Shown piece by piece: positions 12,055 through 19,885 of a DNA stretch of 20,581 nucleotides. The notes under the pieces are model-generated. The model was not told the DNA's origin, did not search any database, and saw only the letters and a list, made by a program, of their open reading frames with translations. Every line of letters begins with the position of its first letter. The stretch's first letter is position 1. The position numbers and the translations under genes were made by a program. This stretch comes from a virus, in the IMG/VR virus record IMGVR_UViG_3300006803_000122, positions 1 through 20,581 of that record. One strand, 5' to 3'.

Positions 12055-13419
12055 ATGGGCGTACTACTAGACGAATCGGTTTTTAGGCACGAGGTAAGTA
12101 CAATTACAGGTCTGGATGATGGCGACCCTGTAACTTCCTTAACAGAGCAAATAGACTCAGCAGTTACACATACCTGCAGTGGTGCGACCTATATAGAAGA
12201 TTCCGAGCAAGGAAACGCGGGGATACGGTTTGCTGGTGGGTCGAGTAGCCTAGCTGTCTTCACTGCTGCAGATTTAACCTCACTATATACCGCTACATCA
12301 TCGAACACGTTAACTTGTATAACGGTTTGTAAGAACACGGGCACAGGTACATCCGGTACTATTTTCGGGGCTTTCACGGGCAATAAGGGTTTTAGGCTTG
12401 TCAATAGTGATGCAAGGATAGGCGATGCCGTACTAAGTCAAAAGATAGCTACCGTACCTATTCCTAATGACGAGCTAGCGGTAATAATCACCACATACAG
12501 CGACACATATAGCTTAATTGGTTCTTTGCGCCGCGTGTGGGTAAATGGTAGCCTCGCTGGTTCTGACACATCCGCTTATCAACCGCTCGTTTCAAATGTC
12601 ACAGATACCGCTATAGGAAACATATCTAGCGGGTTTAGTTCTTTTGTTGGTGACTATTACGCATCCTATGTCATCGATAGAGCGTTCACACCACAAGAGT
12701 GCATGGAGGTAACGAAAGAGATATATGACGATCTAGCTATAGATTATCCTTGGGCTAGCGCACCTTACATATTAGCGTGGCTTGGAGATTCATTGATGGC
12801 GGGTGTTGGCGCCGGAACGGGCGATCAGAACCTAACTGTTGCACAGCAAGCTGTCATACCAACCCAGCTAAATATAGATTATGGCTATTGGCATAATTTG
12901 GGTATAGGCTCTATTGATTACGAGCAAATGCTTGCCATTATTAGTACTGAGGCTGAATGGATCACATCATTTTATAGTAAGCCCGTTCTTTTCTGTACGT
13001 TTGAATTTCATAATCAATTGGGGGACGCTACAAGGTCTACAAGAACTAGGACTTATGTATCACAGCTAAAAGATGATGAAAATGTTTATGTTATACTTGG
13101 AACCGCAACTGATTCATCTCAGTATGACGCAGGCGAAGAGGCAACAAGACAGACGTATTGCTCCGACATGATAAGTGATTCAGGTGGCGCGGATGTTGTA
13201 GTTTCCCTGCACCTAAATAGCGATATTGGCATTGATGGGTCGGCTGAGGCCGGAATAGGCACGTTCTTTAGCGATAGTGTCCACTTAACTAATAGCGGCT
13301 ACTTTGTTCTGGCGGATGAAGAGTTTGTGCCAGCAATACAGGCATTTACGGTTCCATCCTTTATAAGTGGGTCAGGCGGCAAGCTTATAAGTATCGGTAT
13401 GGGTATCGGTATATTTTAA
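12055..13419 (+). CDS. LamG-like plus SGNH-hydrolase surface protein (spike or fibre)
   Basis: A 454-residue protein. Residues about 50-230 read as a concanavalin/LamG-like beta sandwich (GIRFAGGSSSLAVFTAADLT, then RRVWVNGSL). Residues about 238-430 read as an SGNH esterase: block I LGDSLMAG with S246, a glycine in NLGIGS near 283, N320 in FEFHNQLGD, and D407/H410 in FSDSVHLTNSGY. It probably removes acyl groups from surface polysaccharide during attachment. The C-terminus is a Gly/Ile-rich tail. It lacks a known podoviral tail-spike head-binding domain. The neighbour 13438-13680 resembles a GTA head-spike base, so this could be the spike itself. The SD is AAAGGG. Confidence 0.75.
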   Translation: MGVLLDESVFRHEVSTITGLDDGDPVTSLTEQIDSAVTHTCSGATYIEDSEQGNAGIRFAGGSSSLAVFTAADLTSLYTATSSNTLTCITVCKNTGTGTSGTIFGAFTGNKGFRLVNSDARIGDAVLSQKIATVPIPNDELAVIITTYSDTYSLIGSLRRVWVNGSLAGSDTSAYQPLVSNVTDTAIGNISSGFSSFVGDYYASYVIDRAFTPQECMEVTKEIYDDLAIDYPWASAPYILAWLGDSLMAGVGAGTGDQNLTVAQQAVIPTQLNIDYGYWHNLGIGSIDYEQMLAIISTEAEWITSFYSKPVLFCTFEFHNQLGDATRSTRTRTYVSQLKDDENVYVILGTATDSSQYDAGEEATRQTYCSDMISDSGGADVVVSLHLNSDIGIDGSAEAGIGTFFSDSVHLTNSGYFVLADEEFVPAIQAFTVPSFISGSGGKLISIGMGIGIF

Positions 13420-13437
13420 TTAATTGAGGTTTTTATT

Positions 13438-13680
13438 ATGTCATTTTTACAATTTACAGCAGGGGGATTTTATGCGATTACCCCAAGCGACACGCTAGAG
13501 CAAACACCAACAATAAATGCAATCTATGTAGGCGTTTCTGGGGACATTAAGATTACCGGATTAGACGGCAGTGTTGAAACGTTTACTAATGTACCCGTTG
13601 GGATTCTTCCTGTTAAGGCTAGGTTAGTGTGGGCGACAGGAACGGCAGCAACAGGATTAATAGGGCTTAAAGGTAAATAA
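13438..13680 (+). CDS. Spike-base-like structural protein (Rcc01079/GhsA type)
   Basis: An 80-residue beta-rich protein. The pattern TPTINAIYVGVSGDIKITGL, FTNVPVGILPVKARLVWATG and TAATGLIGL resembles, from memory, the Rhodobacter capsulatus GTA head-spike base family (Rcc01079, GhsA), where YVG..GD and P....V...GT.A..L.AL recur. Those proteins form the base of head spikes that bind the host capsule. Placement after an SGNH-hydrolase surface protein and before the terminase fits a head-decoration module. The ATG at 13438 has a GAGG SD. Confidence 0.6.
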   Translation: MSFLQFTAGGFYAITPSDTLEQTPTINAIYVGVSGDIKITGLDGSVETFTNVPVGILPVKARLVWATGTAATGLIGLKGK

Positions 13681-13685
13681 AGCTA

Positions 13686-13817
13686 ATGGCTGAGATATCA
13701 GATAAAGAGCTTATCGAAGCATTACAAAAGATAATCGATAAGGATCAAACGCCAGAAGAAGATCGAGAAGAAGCAAGACAGCTTATAGAAGATTTAAATG
13801 CTGATGTTTTAAACTAA
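13686..13817 (+). CDS. Small acidic helical protein
   Basis: A 43-residue, highly charged, helical ORF (MAEISDKELIEALQKIIDKD, then QTPEEDREEARQLIEDL). The SD is poor (AAATAAAGCTA), so it probably uses coupling from the upstream stop five bases away. No family is recognised; a packaging or head accessory role is possible from position. Confidence 0.45.
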   Translation: MAEISDKELIEALQKIIDKDQTPEEDREEARQLIEDLNADVLN

Positions 13818-13853
13818 GTTTACGTGTTACTTAAATACGGCAAGAGGTGAGGC

Positions 13854-14138
13854 ATGGCAAGCACAAGAAATACCAAACTAAGAGCGGTAAAGCAGGAAGC
13901 TCTAAGAGAGCAATTACAGGCGCAGGGTCATTTACAGCATGTAGTTGATATAATTGATAAAATAAAAGACGAAAAAATAGTGATTGATCAAGAAATGGTC
14001 ACTCGCTATAAGATCGTATTGGATACTAAGTTAAAGCTGATTAGTAAGTTCTGTCCTGACCTAAAAGCAGTTGAAATGTCTGGTGAATTACAGCTTAAGC
14101 CACATGAAGATTGGTTAGATCTATTAGATGCCGAATGA
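13854..14138 (+). CDS. Putative terminase small subunit or packaging accessory protein
   Basis: A 94-residue helical protein with a basic N-terminus (STRNTKLRAVKQEALREQLQ) and a conserved-looking end (LKLISKFCPDLKAVEMSGEL). It overlaps the large terminase gene by 11 bases, where small terminase subunits normally sit. No clear helix-turn-helix is visible and the length is short for a TerS, so the assignment is from position. I recall similar short proteins directly before terL in podoviruses labelled only as hypothetical. The SD (AGAGGTGAGG) is strong. Confidence 0.55.
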   Translation: MASTRNTKLRAVKQEALREQLQAQGHLQHVVDIIDKIKDEKIVIDQEMVTRYKIVLDTKLKLISKFCPDLKAVEMSGELQLKPHEDWLDLLDAE

Positions 14139-15657
14139 TATAGAGCTAGCAAAGCGTAAACGATTAAAAGACGACCTTACGTTTTACGCTAAGAATTGCT
14201 TACAGATACGCGGTAAAGAAAAGATACAGCATTTCGAGCTAAACAAAGCTCAATTATATATTCACGACATACTAGAAAAGCAGCTAAAAGAAACTGGCAG
14301 AGTTCGCGCTATTGTACTGAAGGGTAGGCAGCAAGGCGTATCGACTTATGCGGAAGCTAGGTTTATATGGCGTGTTACTCATTCAAAAGGTGTTAGAGCT
14401 TTTATTCTCACTCAAGAAGAGGCGGCAAGCCAAACCCTGTTTGAAATGGCTAAGCGCTACTATGACAACCTGCCGGAACCAGTAAAGCCCGCATTATCCG
14501 CATCCAACAGTAAAGAGCTTCATTTTAACAAGCTAGATAGCGGCTATAAGATCGGTACAGCGGGAAACAAGTCAGTTGGTAGATCACAGACAAACCAATT
14601 CTTTCATGGCTCAGAGGTAGCTTTCTGGCCTAATGCTGCAGAACACGCTAAAGGTATACTGCAAACAGTCCCTAACTCAAATGGCACAGAAATCATTTAT
14701 GAATCTACTGCTAATGGGGTGGGAAACTTCTTTCATGAGCAGTGGAAGTTAGCAGAAAGTGGCGAGAGTGATTTTATTCCTATTTTTATACCGTGGTATT
14801 GGCAGGAAGAATACACTAAAGAAGCGCCAGAAGATTTTACTCTTAGTGAAGACGAAGAGCTAATGGTCGAGGCTTATGGTATTAACCCTAATCAACTATC
14901 ATGGCGCAGACAGAAGGTAATCGAATTAAGCGCAGGCGGCATGGATGGCGAAAAAGCATTTATGCAAGAGTACCCATTTAATGCTGTAGAAGCGTTTCAG
15001 GTATCGGGCGGTGATGGATTAATTAAAGCCTCTTATGTGCTTAAAGCTAGAAATAACGAAGTAAACGGTAATGGCCCGCTTATAGTTGGTGTTGACCCTT
15101 CAAGAGGCGGCGATAGATTCTCACTAATTAAAAGGCATGGGCGTAAGGCTTACGATCTTAAGAAGTGGAAGGATGAAGAGATTGACTCGTTAGGTAAGGC
15201 TGTATCTAAGTGTAAAGCCGTATTAGATGAAGTGTGTTCGGTAGCAAAGAAAAAGCCTGATATGATGTTTATTGATGCGGGTGGTGGTGCTGACTTAGTA
15301 GATCGGCTGCATGAACTAGGATATGAAGATAGGGTAAAGGCTATATGGTTCGGCTCTTCACCCCTAGACGACCAGAGATACAAGAATAAGCGCGGGGAAA
15401 TATGGGGTTTGTGTAATGACTGGCTTACTGATGAGAATTTAGAAGTACAAATACCGGATGATGATGAGCTACATGCAGACCTTATAGCCTCTCCCTATGA
15501 TAGGGATTCACATGATAGAATGGTACTATGGCGTAAAGAGCGAATTAAATCTAAATATGGCTATTCACCGGATGATGGTGACGCGCTTTGTTTAACGTTT
15601 GCTGAACCAGTTAATCAAAACCAAAATATAGCGATGAACTATAAAACTCCTTGGTGA
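14128..15657 (+). CDS. terL: Terminase large subunit
   Basis: A 509-residue DNA-packaging motor. The ATPase part has a Walker A-like KGRQQGVST at 65-73, a Walker B-like segment ending in GSEVAFW at about 161-167 and the coupling motif ESTANG at 192-197. The RNase H-like nuclease begins at GVDPSRGGDR (321-330, D323), with FIDAGGGAD near 381 and SPDDGDALCL near 485 as further acidic sites. It cuts concatemers and pumps DNA through the portal, encoded next. Length fits the family. Its ATG lies inside the preceding gene, and the portal starts five bases after its stop. Confidence 0.95.
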   Translation: MPNDIELAKRKRLKDDLTFYAKNCLQIRGKEKIQHFELNKAQLYIHDILEKQLKETGRVRAIVLKGRQQGVSTYAEARFIWRVTHSKGVRAFILTQEEAASQTLFEMAKRYYDNLPEPVKPALSASNSKELHFNKLDSGYKIGTAGNKSVGRSQTNQFFHGSEVAFWPNAAEHAKGILQTVPNSNGTEIIYESTANGVGNFFHEQWKLAESGESDFIPIFIPWYWQEEYTKEAPEDFTLSEDEELMVEAYGINPNQLSWRRQKVIELSAGGMDGEKAFMQEYPFNAVEAFQVSGGDGLIKASYVLKARNNEVNGNGPLIVGVDPSRGGDRFSLIKRHGRKAYDLKKWKDEEIDSLGKAVSKCKAVLDEVCSVAKKKPDMMFIDAGGGADLVDRLHELGYEDRVKAIWFGSSPLDDQRYKNKRGEIWGLCNDWLTDENLEVQIPDDDELHADLIASPYDRDSHDRMVLWRKERIKSKYGYSPDDGDALCLTFAEPVNQNQNIAMNYKTPW

Positions 15658-15661
15658 CACA

Positions 15662-17854
15662 ATGCTAGATTACAAAGATATTACAGTTGTTAACGACCAG
15701 CTAAAGCAATCGCAAGATGCTGACTCTGACCAGCGCGACATGGTGAGAGAAGAGCGTAACTTTCTTTATGTTAAGGATGGTCAGTGGGACCCTTCGACTG
15801 TATCTAAGATGGGCGACAAGTACAGAGGCACGTTTGATAAATGTAACGTGGTCGTTAATGGTATTGTCGGCGAGATGGACGCAGCAGACTTTGACATTAA
15901 GATCCGCCCTAGTGGTGGTGACGCTACAAAAGAATTAGCAAAAACCTACGATGGGTTGATTCGTAACATTGAGACAATGAGTAATGCGTCAAGAGTTTAT
16001 GCAAGTGCTGGTCGAGATATGGTAGCTACTGGTCTTGGTGGGTGGGAGGTCAAAATGATCTGGAATGATAGCGATTCATTCGATCAAGACATGGCTATCG
16101 AGTGGATACCCGACTATGTAAACCGCGTATGGTTCGATGCAGGATCAATTAAACAGGATGCGAGCGATGCTAGACACGTATTTAGTCTAGATAATCTAAC
16201 GCCTGATGAGTACGAAACGCAATTTCCAGAAGGCTCCAAGCAATCGATAGGCAGTGATAGAGCTTATGATACTTTTGAGAATAAGCCCGATTTTATTACT
16301 GTTGGTCGCATTATCTACCAGCAGCCTATTACTAAAACGCTAGTGCAAATGACTGATGGCTCAGTGTATGAGCGTGATGATAAATTTGAAACTATTGTTG
16401 ATGATCTAGCAGAGCAGGGTATTACAGTAAAGCGAGAGCGCGACAAGAAAACTTTTAAGATTGTCAGCCGTTTGTTTGATGGTGGCGACTTCTTAACTGA
16501 CCCGCAAGATACGGTATTCAAAGATTTACCTATCATCCCCACTTATGGTAATTTTAACGTAGCTGACGGCAAGGTGATTTATAAGGGCGCTATTCGTGAC
16601 TTAATGGACGCGCAACGAGCATATAATACGTTTAGATCTGCAGAGGTTGAGAATGTGGCATTATCACCGCCTGACGCTTTATTTATGAGCAGAAAGCAAG
16701 CACAAGTCCCCGCCGACCTTGCGGCAATAGAAAACATGTCTGTTAGCGCACAAAGAGCTTATTTCTACACGCCTGATCCAGAGTCACCCCCTCCATTTAG
16801 AACGGGCGGCGCAGTTATTCAAGGTGGCGTACAACAAGCAATACAAAACAGCCTCGATGATATATCAACTACAGCTTCAAGGTCGCCGCTTGCTAATGGC
16901 GAAGGCGGCAATGGTATGTCTGGTGTTGCCATTCAATCACTACAGAATAAAATGGATACAGGCACGATTCATTACTTTAGACCGCAAGAGATTGCTATCT
17001 GTAGAACGGCTGTAATTATCGTCAACTCTCTACCTGTTGCTTATGACTCAACCGCACAAAAGCGCATTCTTAATGAAGATGGCTCGTTTGAGCTATTAGA
17101 GATTAATAAAAGTGTTGTTGATCTTGATACAGGGAAAACAGTTAAGATCAATGATTTGAGCCAAGGTAAATACGACGTTACTTGCAGCGTTGGCAAGGCG
17201 TTTAAGAATCGTCAACAGGAATCAGTAGAAGCATTTGCGCAGTTAAGCCAGTTTATACCTAATTTTGGCGAGCTTACAGCAGATCTACAGCTTAAAAACA
17301 TCGAGGCTCCTGCGGCTGATCTAGCGGCTGAACGGTTAAGAATTAGATTGATACAGAGTGGCGCTATCCCTGACTCGCAGCTTACTGATGAAGAACGCGA
17401 GGAAATGCAACAGGCTCAGCAGGCGGCAGCACAACAGCCACCAGAGCAAACGCCAGAGGACAAGATAGCAGAGGCGGAGATAGGCCGCGTACAGGCTGAG
17501 ACGGCAGACGTTCAGGTTAAGGCGCAGCTTAGACAGGAAGAGCTACGCATTAAGGAGCAGGATAGCTTGCTTAAGGCTCAAAACTCAGCAGATAAGCTAC
17601 AGTTAGACGAATTAACTCTAATGTTAAAACAGCAAGCACAACAGTCTAGCGAACAACAAGCGATGAATAAAGCCATGATGGACGGCCAAGCATCTATTAT
17701 TGATAACCTTAACACTCAAGCGCAAACATTGAAGATACTAGGAGAATCAATGGGAGCTGATGCAATCATAAGTCAAGCAGGTGTAGAAGCTTATGGACAG
17801 CAAGCAGAAGCTATAACCGAACAACAAGACGATATGGAAGAAAGGCAAATATAG
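15662..17854 (+). CDS. P22-type portal protein
   Basis: A 730-residue protein close in length to P22 gp1 (725). The N-terminal region (REERNFLYVKDGQWDP, then GQVDGNV-equivalent KCNVVVNGIVGEMDAADFDI) and the segment DYVNRVWFDAGSIKQDASDA with RHVF fit the P22-like portal family. The stem and crown region contains RDLMDAQRAYNTFRSAEVEN. From about residue 575 the protein is Gln/Ala/Glu-rich with long helices, as expected for the C-terminal barrel. It forms the dodecameric ring at one head vertex through which DNA is packed and ejected. GGTGA is a weak SD; coupling to terL is likely. Confidence 0.9.
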   Translation: MLDYKDITVVNDQLKQSQDADSDQRDMVREERNFLYVKDGQWDPSTVSKMGDKYRGTFDKCNVVVNGIVGEMDAADFDIKIRPSGGDATKELAKTYDGLIRNIETMSNASRVYASAGRDMVATGLGGWEVKMIWNDSDSFDQDMAIEWIPDYVNRVWFDAGSIKQDASDARHVFSLDNLTPDEYETQFPEGSKQSIGSDRAYDTFENKPDFITVGRIIYQQPITKTLVQMTDGSVYERDDKFETIVDDLAEQGITVKRERDKKTFKIVSRLFDGGDFLTDPQDTVFKDLPIIPTYGNFNVADGKVIYKGAIRDLMDAQRAYNTFRSAEVENVALSPPDALFMSRKQAQVPADLAAIENMSVSAQRAYFYTPDPESPPPFRTGGAVIQGGVQQAIQNSLDDISTTASRSPLANGEGGNGMSGVAIQSLQNKMDTGTIHYFRPQEIAICRTAVIIVNSLPVAYDSTAQKRILNEDGSFELLEINKSVVDLDTGKTVKINDLSQGKYDVTCSVGKAFKNRQQESVEAFAQLSQFIPNFGELTADLQLKNIEAPAADLAAERLRIRLIQSGAIPDSQLTDEEREEMQQAQQAAAQQPPEQTPEDKIAEAEIGRVQAETADVQVKAQLRQEELRIKEQDSLLKAQNSADKLQLDELTLMLKQQAQQSSEQQAMNKAMMDGQASIIDNLNTQAQTLKILGESMGADAIISQAGVEAYGQQAEAITEQQDDMEERQI

Positions 17855-17877
17855 CGTTTGTGGTATAAAGTGACAAT

Positions 17878-17902
17878 AAGCCTCTTGATCGGGGCTTTTA
17901 TT
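17878..17902 (+). terminator. Rho-independent terminator after the portal gene
   Basis: AAGCCTC (17878-17884) pairs with GGGGCTT (17891-17897), seven pairs with one G-U, loop TTGATC, followed by TTTTATT. It would end portal transcription or read-through before the accessory cassette. Confidence 0.75.
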
Positions 17903-17912
17903 GGTATATACT
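17885..17912 (+). promoter_or_regulatory. Candidate promoter of the portal-scaffold cassette
   Basis: TTGATC (17885-17890) and TATACT (17907-17912) are 16 bases apart. The -35 box is the loop of the terminator just described, so the two elements interlock. The start is expected near 17919, about 20 bases before the first cassette ATG. Confidence 0.5.
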
Positions 17913-17920
17913 GTTAAACA

Positions 17921-17933
17921 CATTAACAGAGGG
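17921..17933 (+). repeat. 13-bp direct repeat, copy 1 (carries an SD)
   Basis: CATTAACAGAGGG occurs exactly here and at 18091-18103, 170 bp apart. Each copy supplies the AGAGGG SD of the following gene (ATG at 17940 and 18111). Confidence 0.75.
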
Positions 17934-17939
17934 CATCTA

Positions 17940-18107
17940 ATGGCAAATGATCTGATAAAATCTAGCGAAGCAAGGGAAAGGATAATAAAAGCAGCGAGGG
18001 AGGGTATAGAAAAAGAGTGCCCAGAAATAGACGAAGCTATAAAAACAAAAGCTATTGAGTGTGTTTTAGAAGAGTTTGGATTAGCAGTTTCATTAACAGA
18101 GGGTTAG
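17940..18107 (+). CDS. Hypothetical helical protein, first gene of the moron-like cassette
   Basis: A 55-residue charged helical protein (MANDLIKSSEARERIIKAAR, then EGIEKECPEIDEAIKTKAIE, then CVLEEFG). Function is unknown. I chose the ATG at 17940 over a TTG at 17901 because AGAGGG lies just upstream and the TTG would start inside the promoter. The last codons (SLTEG) are encoded by the second copy of the 13-bp repeat. It sits between terminators and promoters that isolate it from the head operon. Confidence 0.6.
   Translation: MANDLIKSSEARERIIKAAREGIEKECPEIDEAIKTKAIECVLEEFGLAVSLTEG
18091..18103 (+). repeat. 13-bp direct repeat, copy 2
   Basis: CATTAACAGAGGG, identical to 17921-17933. Here it both encodes the end of the upstream protein and serves as SD for 18111-18284. 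Confidence 0.75.
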
Positions 18108-18110
18108 ATT

Positions 18111-18284
18111 ATGTTTGTCTTGTATGCGGTGATTTTCTTTTTCTTTTTAAAGCTTCTTATGTCTGCTGCAATGGACGACTTAGATTTAATGGCTGAAATT
18201 ACAGGTGAATTGATACTCTGCGTGGGGTGCGCCCTTCCTCTTTACGGCATGTTATATGAAGCTAATAAGATAATGGGAGGCTAA
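18111..18284 (+). CDS. Small two-pass membrane protein (cassette gene 2)
   Basis: A 57-residue protein with membrane segments at about residues 2-19 (FVLYAVIFFFFLKLLMS) and 33-49, joined by an acidic loop (MDDLDLMAEITGE). The ATG at 18111 has AGAGGG in the direct repeat as SD. Membrane proteins are common in morons, where some block superinfection; this role is a guess. Confidence 0.55.
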   Translation: MFVLYAVIFFFFLKLLMSAAMDDLDLMAEITGELILCVGCALPLYGMLYEANKIMGG

Positions 18285-18285
18285 C

Positions 18286-18555
18286 ATGACTAACGAAATG
18301 AAGTTACTAACAGCGCTATGTGATGCGCTAGGGTTTGATGTTGAGAAGTCGATAATTAATTTAAAAGAATTAGACGATTATCAGGTGTCATTAAATGAAA
18401 GGCTAATGGCACCCATAAGCACTGTCTATTACATGGATTTAAAGCACGTAAAGCCTATATACGAATACAAGCTAACCATGCGAGAGCCAAAACGTGGAAA
18501 GGATATTTTTATAGGAAAGTATATTTGGCGAGAAGAAGAAACCAAAGAAGGATAA
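18286..18555 (+). CDS. Hypothetical protein (cassette gene 3)
   Basis: An 89-residue protein of unknown function. The N-terminal half is helical (MTNEMKLLTALCDALGFDVE; LKELDDYQVSLNERL), the C-terminal half beta-like with YEYKLTMREPKRGKDIFIG. The segment EYKL..REP also occurs in the next gene product (EYKLASREP), a possible sign of shared ancestry or coincidence. GGGAGG gives a strong SD for the ATG at 18286, one base after the upstream stop. Confidence 0.65.
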   Translation: MTNEMKLLTALCDALGFDVEKSIINLKELDDYQVSLNERLMAPISTVYYMDLKHVKPIYEYKLTMREPKRGKDIFIGKYIWREEETKEG

Positions 18556-18561
18556 GAAGAA

Positions 18562-18816
18562 ATGAAAATATTTACAGCGCGAGACTTTAACGAGAAGCGT
18601 CAAGAGATACGCGAAGCTATCAAAGAGGGCGGCTGTATCATCGAGTATAAGCTGGCAAGCAGAGAGCCTGATTTTAAAGCGGTTATATTGCCTATTGAGG
18701 TTTATGATGAAATGCTGTTAATAACAAATCTTTTCCCTATGGCATACGCGGAAAAGATGGGGAGCGACCTAGAAAGCTTTAAGGTTAGGACGGATGAATT
18801 GAAGGGGAAAGAGTGA
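18562..18816 (+). CDS. Possible Phd/YefM antitoxin-like protein (cassette gene 4)
   Basis: An 84-residue protein whose layout recalls the Phd/YefM fold: a start MKIFTARDFNEKRQEIREAI, a turn KEGG, a strand pair CIIEYKLAS and FKAVILPIEVYDEML, then helices to the C-terminus. In that family the N-terminus binds operator DNA and the C-terminal helices neutralise a toxin. No partner toxin is recognisable beside it; neighbouring ORFs are a membrane peptide and an unknown protein. The match is by pattern only and could be wrong. The SD is AAGGAT. Confidence 0.4.
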   Translation: MKIFTARDFNEKRQEIREAIKEGGCIIEYKLASREPDFKAVILPIEVYDEMLLITNLFPMAYAEKMGSDLESFKVRTDELKGKE

Positions 18817-18887
18817 TGGATATACTTATTGTCGCCTTCGTCTTAGCTGGTTTTTTAATGAAACTCTACATTGAAGGCCTGCTATAG
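18816..18887 (+). CDS. 23-residue membrane peptide (cassette gene 5)
   Basis: A 23-residue ORF (MDILIVAFVLAGFLMKLYIE then GLL), almost entirely one membrane helix. It overlaps the upstream stop by one base (TGATG) and its coupling suggests it may be translated. AAGGGG lies seven bases upstream as an SD. Type I toxins look like this, but no antisense RNA was identified. Confidence 0.4.
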   Translation: MDILIVAFVLAGFLMKLYIEGLL

Positions 18888-18907
18888 CAAGTTTTAGTAT
18901 CACCGTT

Positions 18908-18931
18908 AAGCCGCTTAATTGCGGTTTTTTT
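18908..18931 (+). terminator. Rho-independent terminator closing the cassette
   Basis: AAGCCGC (18908-18914) pairs with GCGGTTT (18921-18927), with one G-U and loop TTAATT, followed by a run of seven T (18925-18931). This is the clearest terminator in the window. Confidence 0.85.
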
Positions 18932-18949
18932 ACGTCTGCATTATAGTTT

Positions 18950-18978
18950 TTGACTATCTGTTAAACGGTTGTGATAAA
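18950..18978 (+). promoter_or_regulatory. Promoter for the scaffold and coat genes
   Basis: TTGACT (18950-18955) and GATAAA (18973-18978) are 17 bases apart. It sits just after the terminator and about 70 bases before the scaffold ATG, and would let the head genes be expressed without read-through from the portal. Confidence 0.55.
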
Positions 18979-19044
18979 TAATATCTATGTGATAATAGGT
19001 TTATGGTACGTGACCATTATCACGGCATTAAGAGATTACACACT

Positions 19045-19872
19045 ATGAGTGAGCTACAAAGCGAAGACAGCGGCATTACCTTTGACGAACCTGAAGCACA
19101 AGAAGCGCAGACGGTAGAAGCAGAGCAACCCGAAGTTAACGAACCAGCGGAATTAGCCCCCGATAGCCCTGTACAGGGTGAAGAAAATACAACGGATAGC
19201 GTAGAGCAGGAAAATACCCCCGAATGGTTTCAGAAGAAGATCAACAAGCAAACCTTTGCACAGCGACAAGCAGAGCGTGAGCGAGATGAACTTAAGACGA
19301 GACTTGAAGAGTTAGAGCAGAAAGCTCAACCTGTTTTATCTAATATCGATATTCCCCCAGTGCCCGACTCGTGGGATGATAATTACGAGGCCAAGATACG
19401 GGAAAGAGACACAGCTATCCAGCAGAAAGCTAGGTTTGAAGCTTCAGAAGCACAGAAGCTAGAACGCCAAGCCGAAGCACAACGCAAATCAGAACGGCAA
19501 GAGTTAGAACGTTCGCAAGCATTACAAGACACGTTTCTTGAGAATAGCAAAAAGTTAGGCGTAAAGCACGATGCCCTGATGCAAGCACAGAATGCAGTAG
19601 TTAGCTATGGTGTAACGCCAGAGTTAGCGCAAGTGCTTTTAAAAGACAGTATGGGCCCCCTAATGGTGCAGCATCTTGAAGCCAATCCTTTGGACTTGCA
19701 TGATATTGTAAACGCTACTCCTATGGAAGCAGGTTTGTTGCTTGCGGAAGTGAAAACAAAAGCCGCTCTACTTAAACCAAAATCAAGTAGCGCCCCAAGC
19801 CCCGCCGCAACTTTAAGCGGCAGAGCAGCCCCACAGAGAGAATCTTGGGACAAAGGCAATACTTACGAATAG
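19045..19872 (+). CDS. Head scaffolding protein
   Basis: A 275-residue, highly charged and largely helical protein between the portal and coat genes, as in P22 (gp8, 303 residues). The N-terminal third is acidic and disordered (Glu, Gln and Pro rich). The middle is coiled coil (QRQAERERDELKTRLEELEQ onward and SEAQKLERQAEAQRKSERQE). The C-terminus contains SGRAAPQRESWDKGNTYE. It should guide coat assembly and then leave the head. I prefer the ATG at 19045 (MSELQSEDSG) over one at 19003, whose first 14 residues are unlike the rest. The assignment rests on position and composition. Confidence 0.8.
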   Translation: MSELQSEDSGITFDEPEAQEAQTVEAEQPEVNEPAELAPDSPVQGEENTTDSVEQENTPEWFQKKINKQTFAQRQAERERDELKTRLEELEQKAQPVLSNIDIPPVPDSWDDNYEAKIRERDTAIQQKARFEASEAQKLERQAEAQRKSERQELERSQALQDTFLENSKKLGVKHDALMQAQNAVVSYGVTPELAQVLLKDSMGPLMVQHLEANPLDLHDIVNATPMEAGLLLAEVKTKAALLKPKSSSAPSPAATLSGRAAPQRESWDKGNTYE

Positions 19873-19885
19873 GAGATAGTCACTC

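Noticed and set aside
16824-17015. Alternative-frame ORF inside the portal gene
   Set aside because: Fully inside a strong gene, without an SD or recognisable features.
19003-19044. Longer scaffold start (14 extra residues)
   Set aside because: The extra residues (VRDHYHGIKRLHT) are basic and unlike the acidic N-terminus; MSELQ at 19045 is the more typical start. Not fully excluded.
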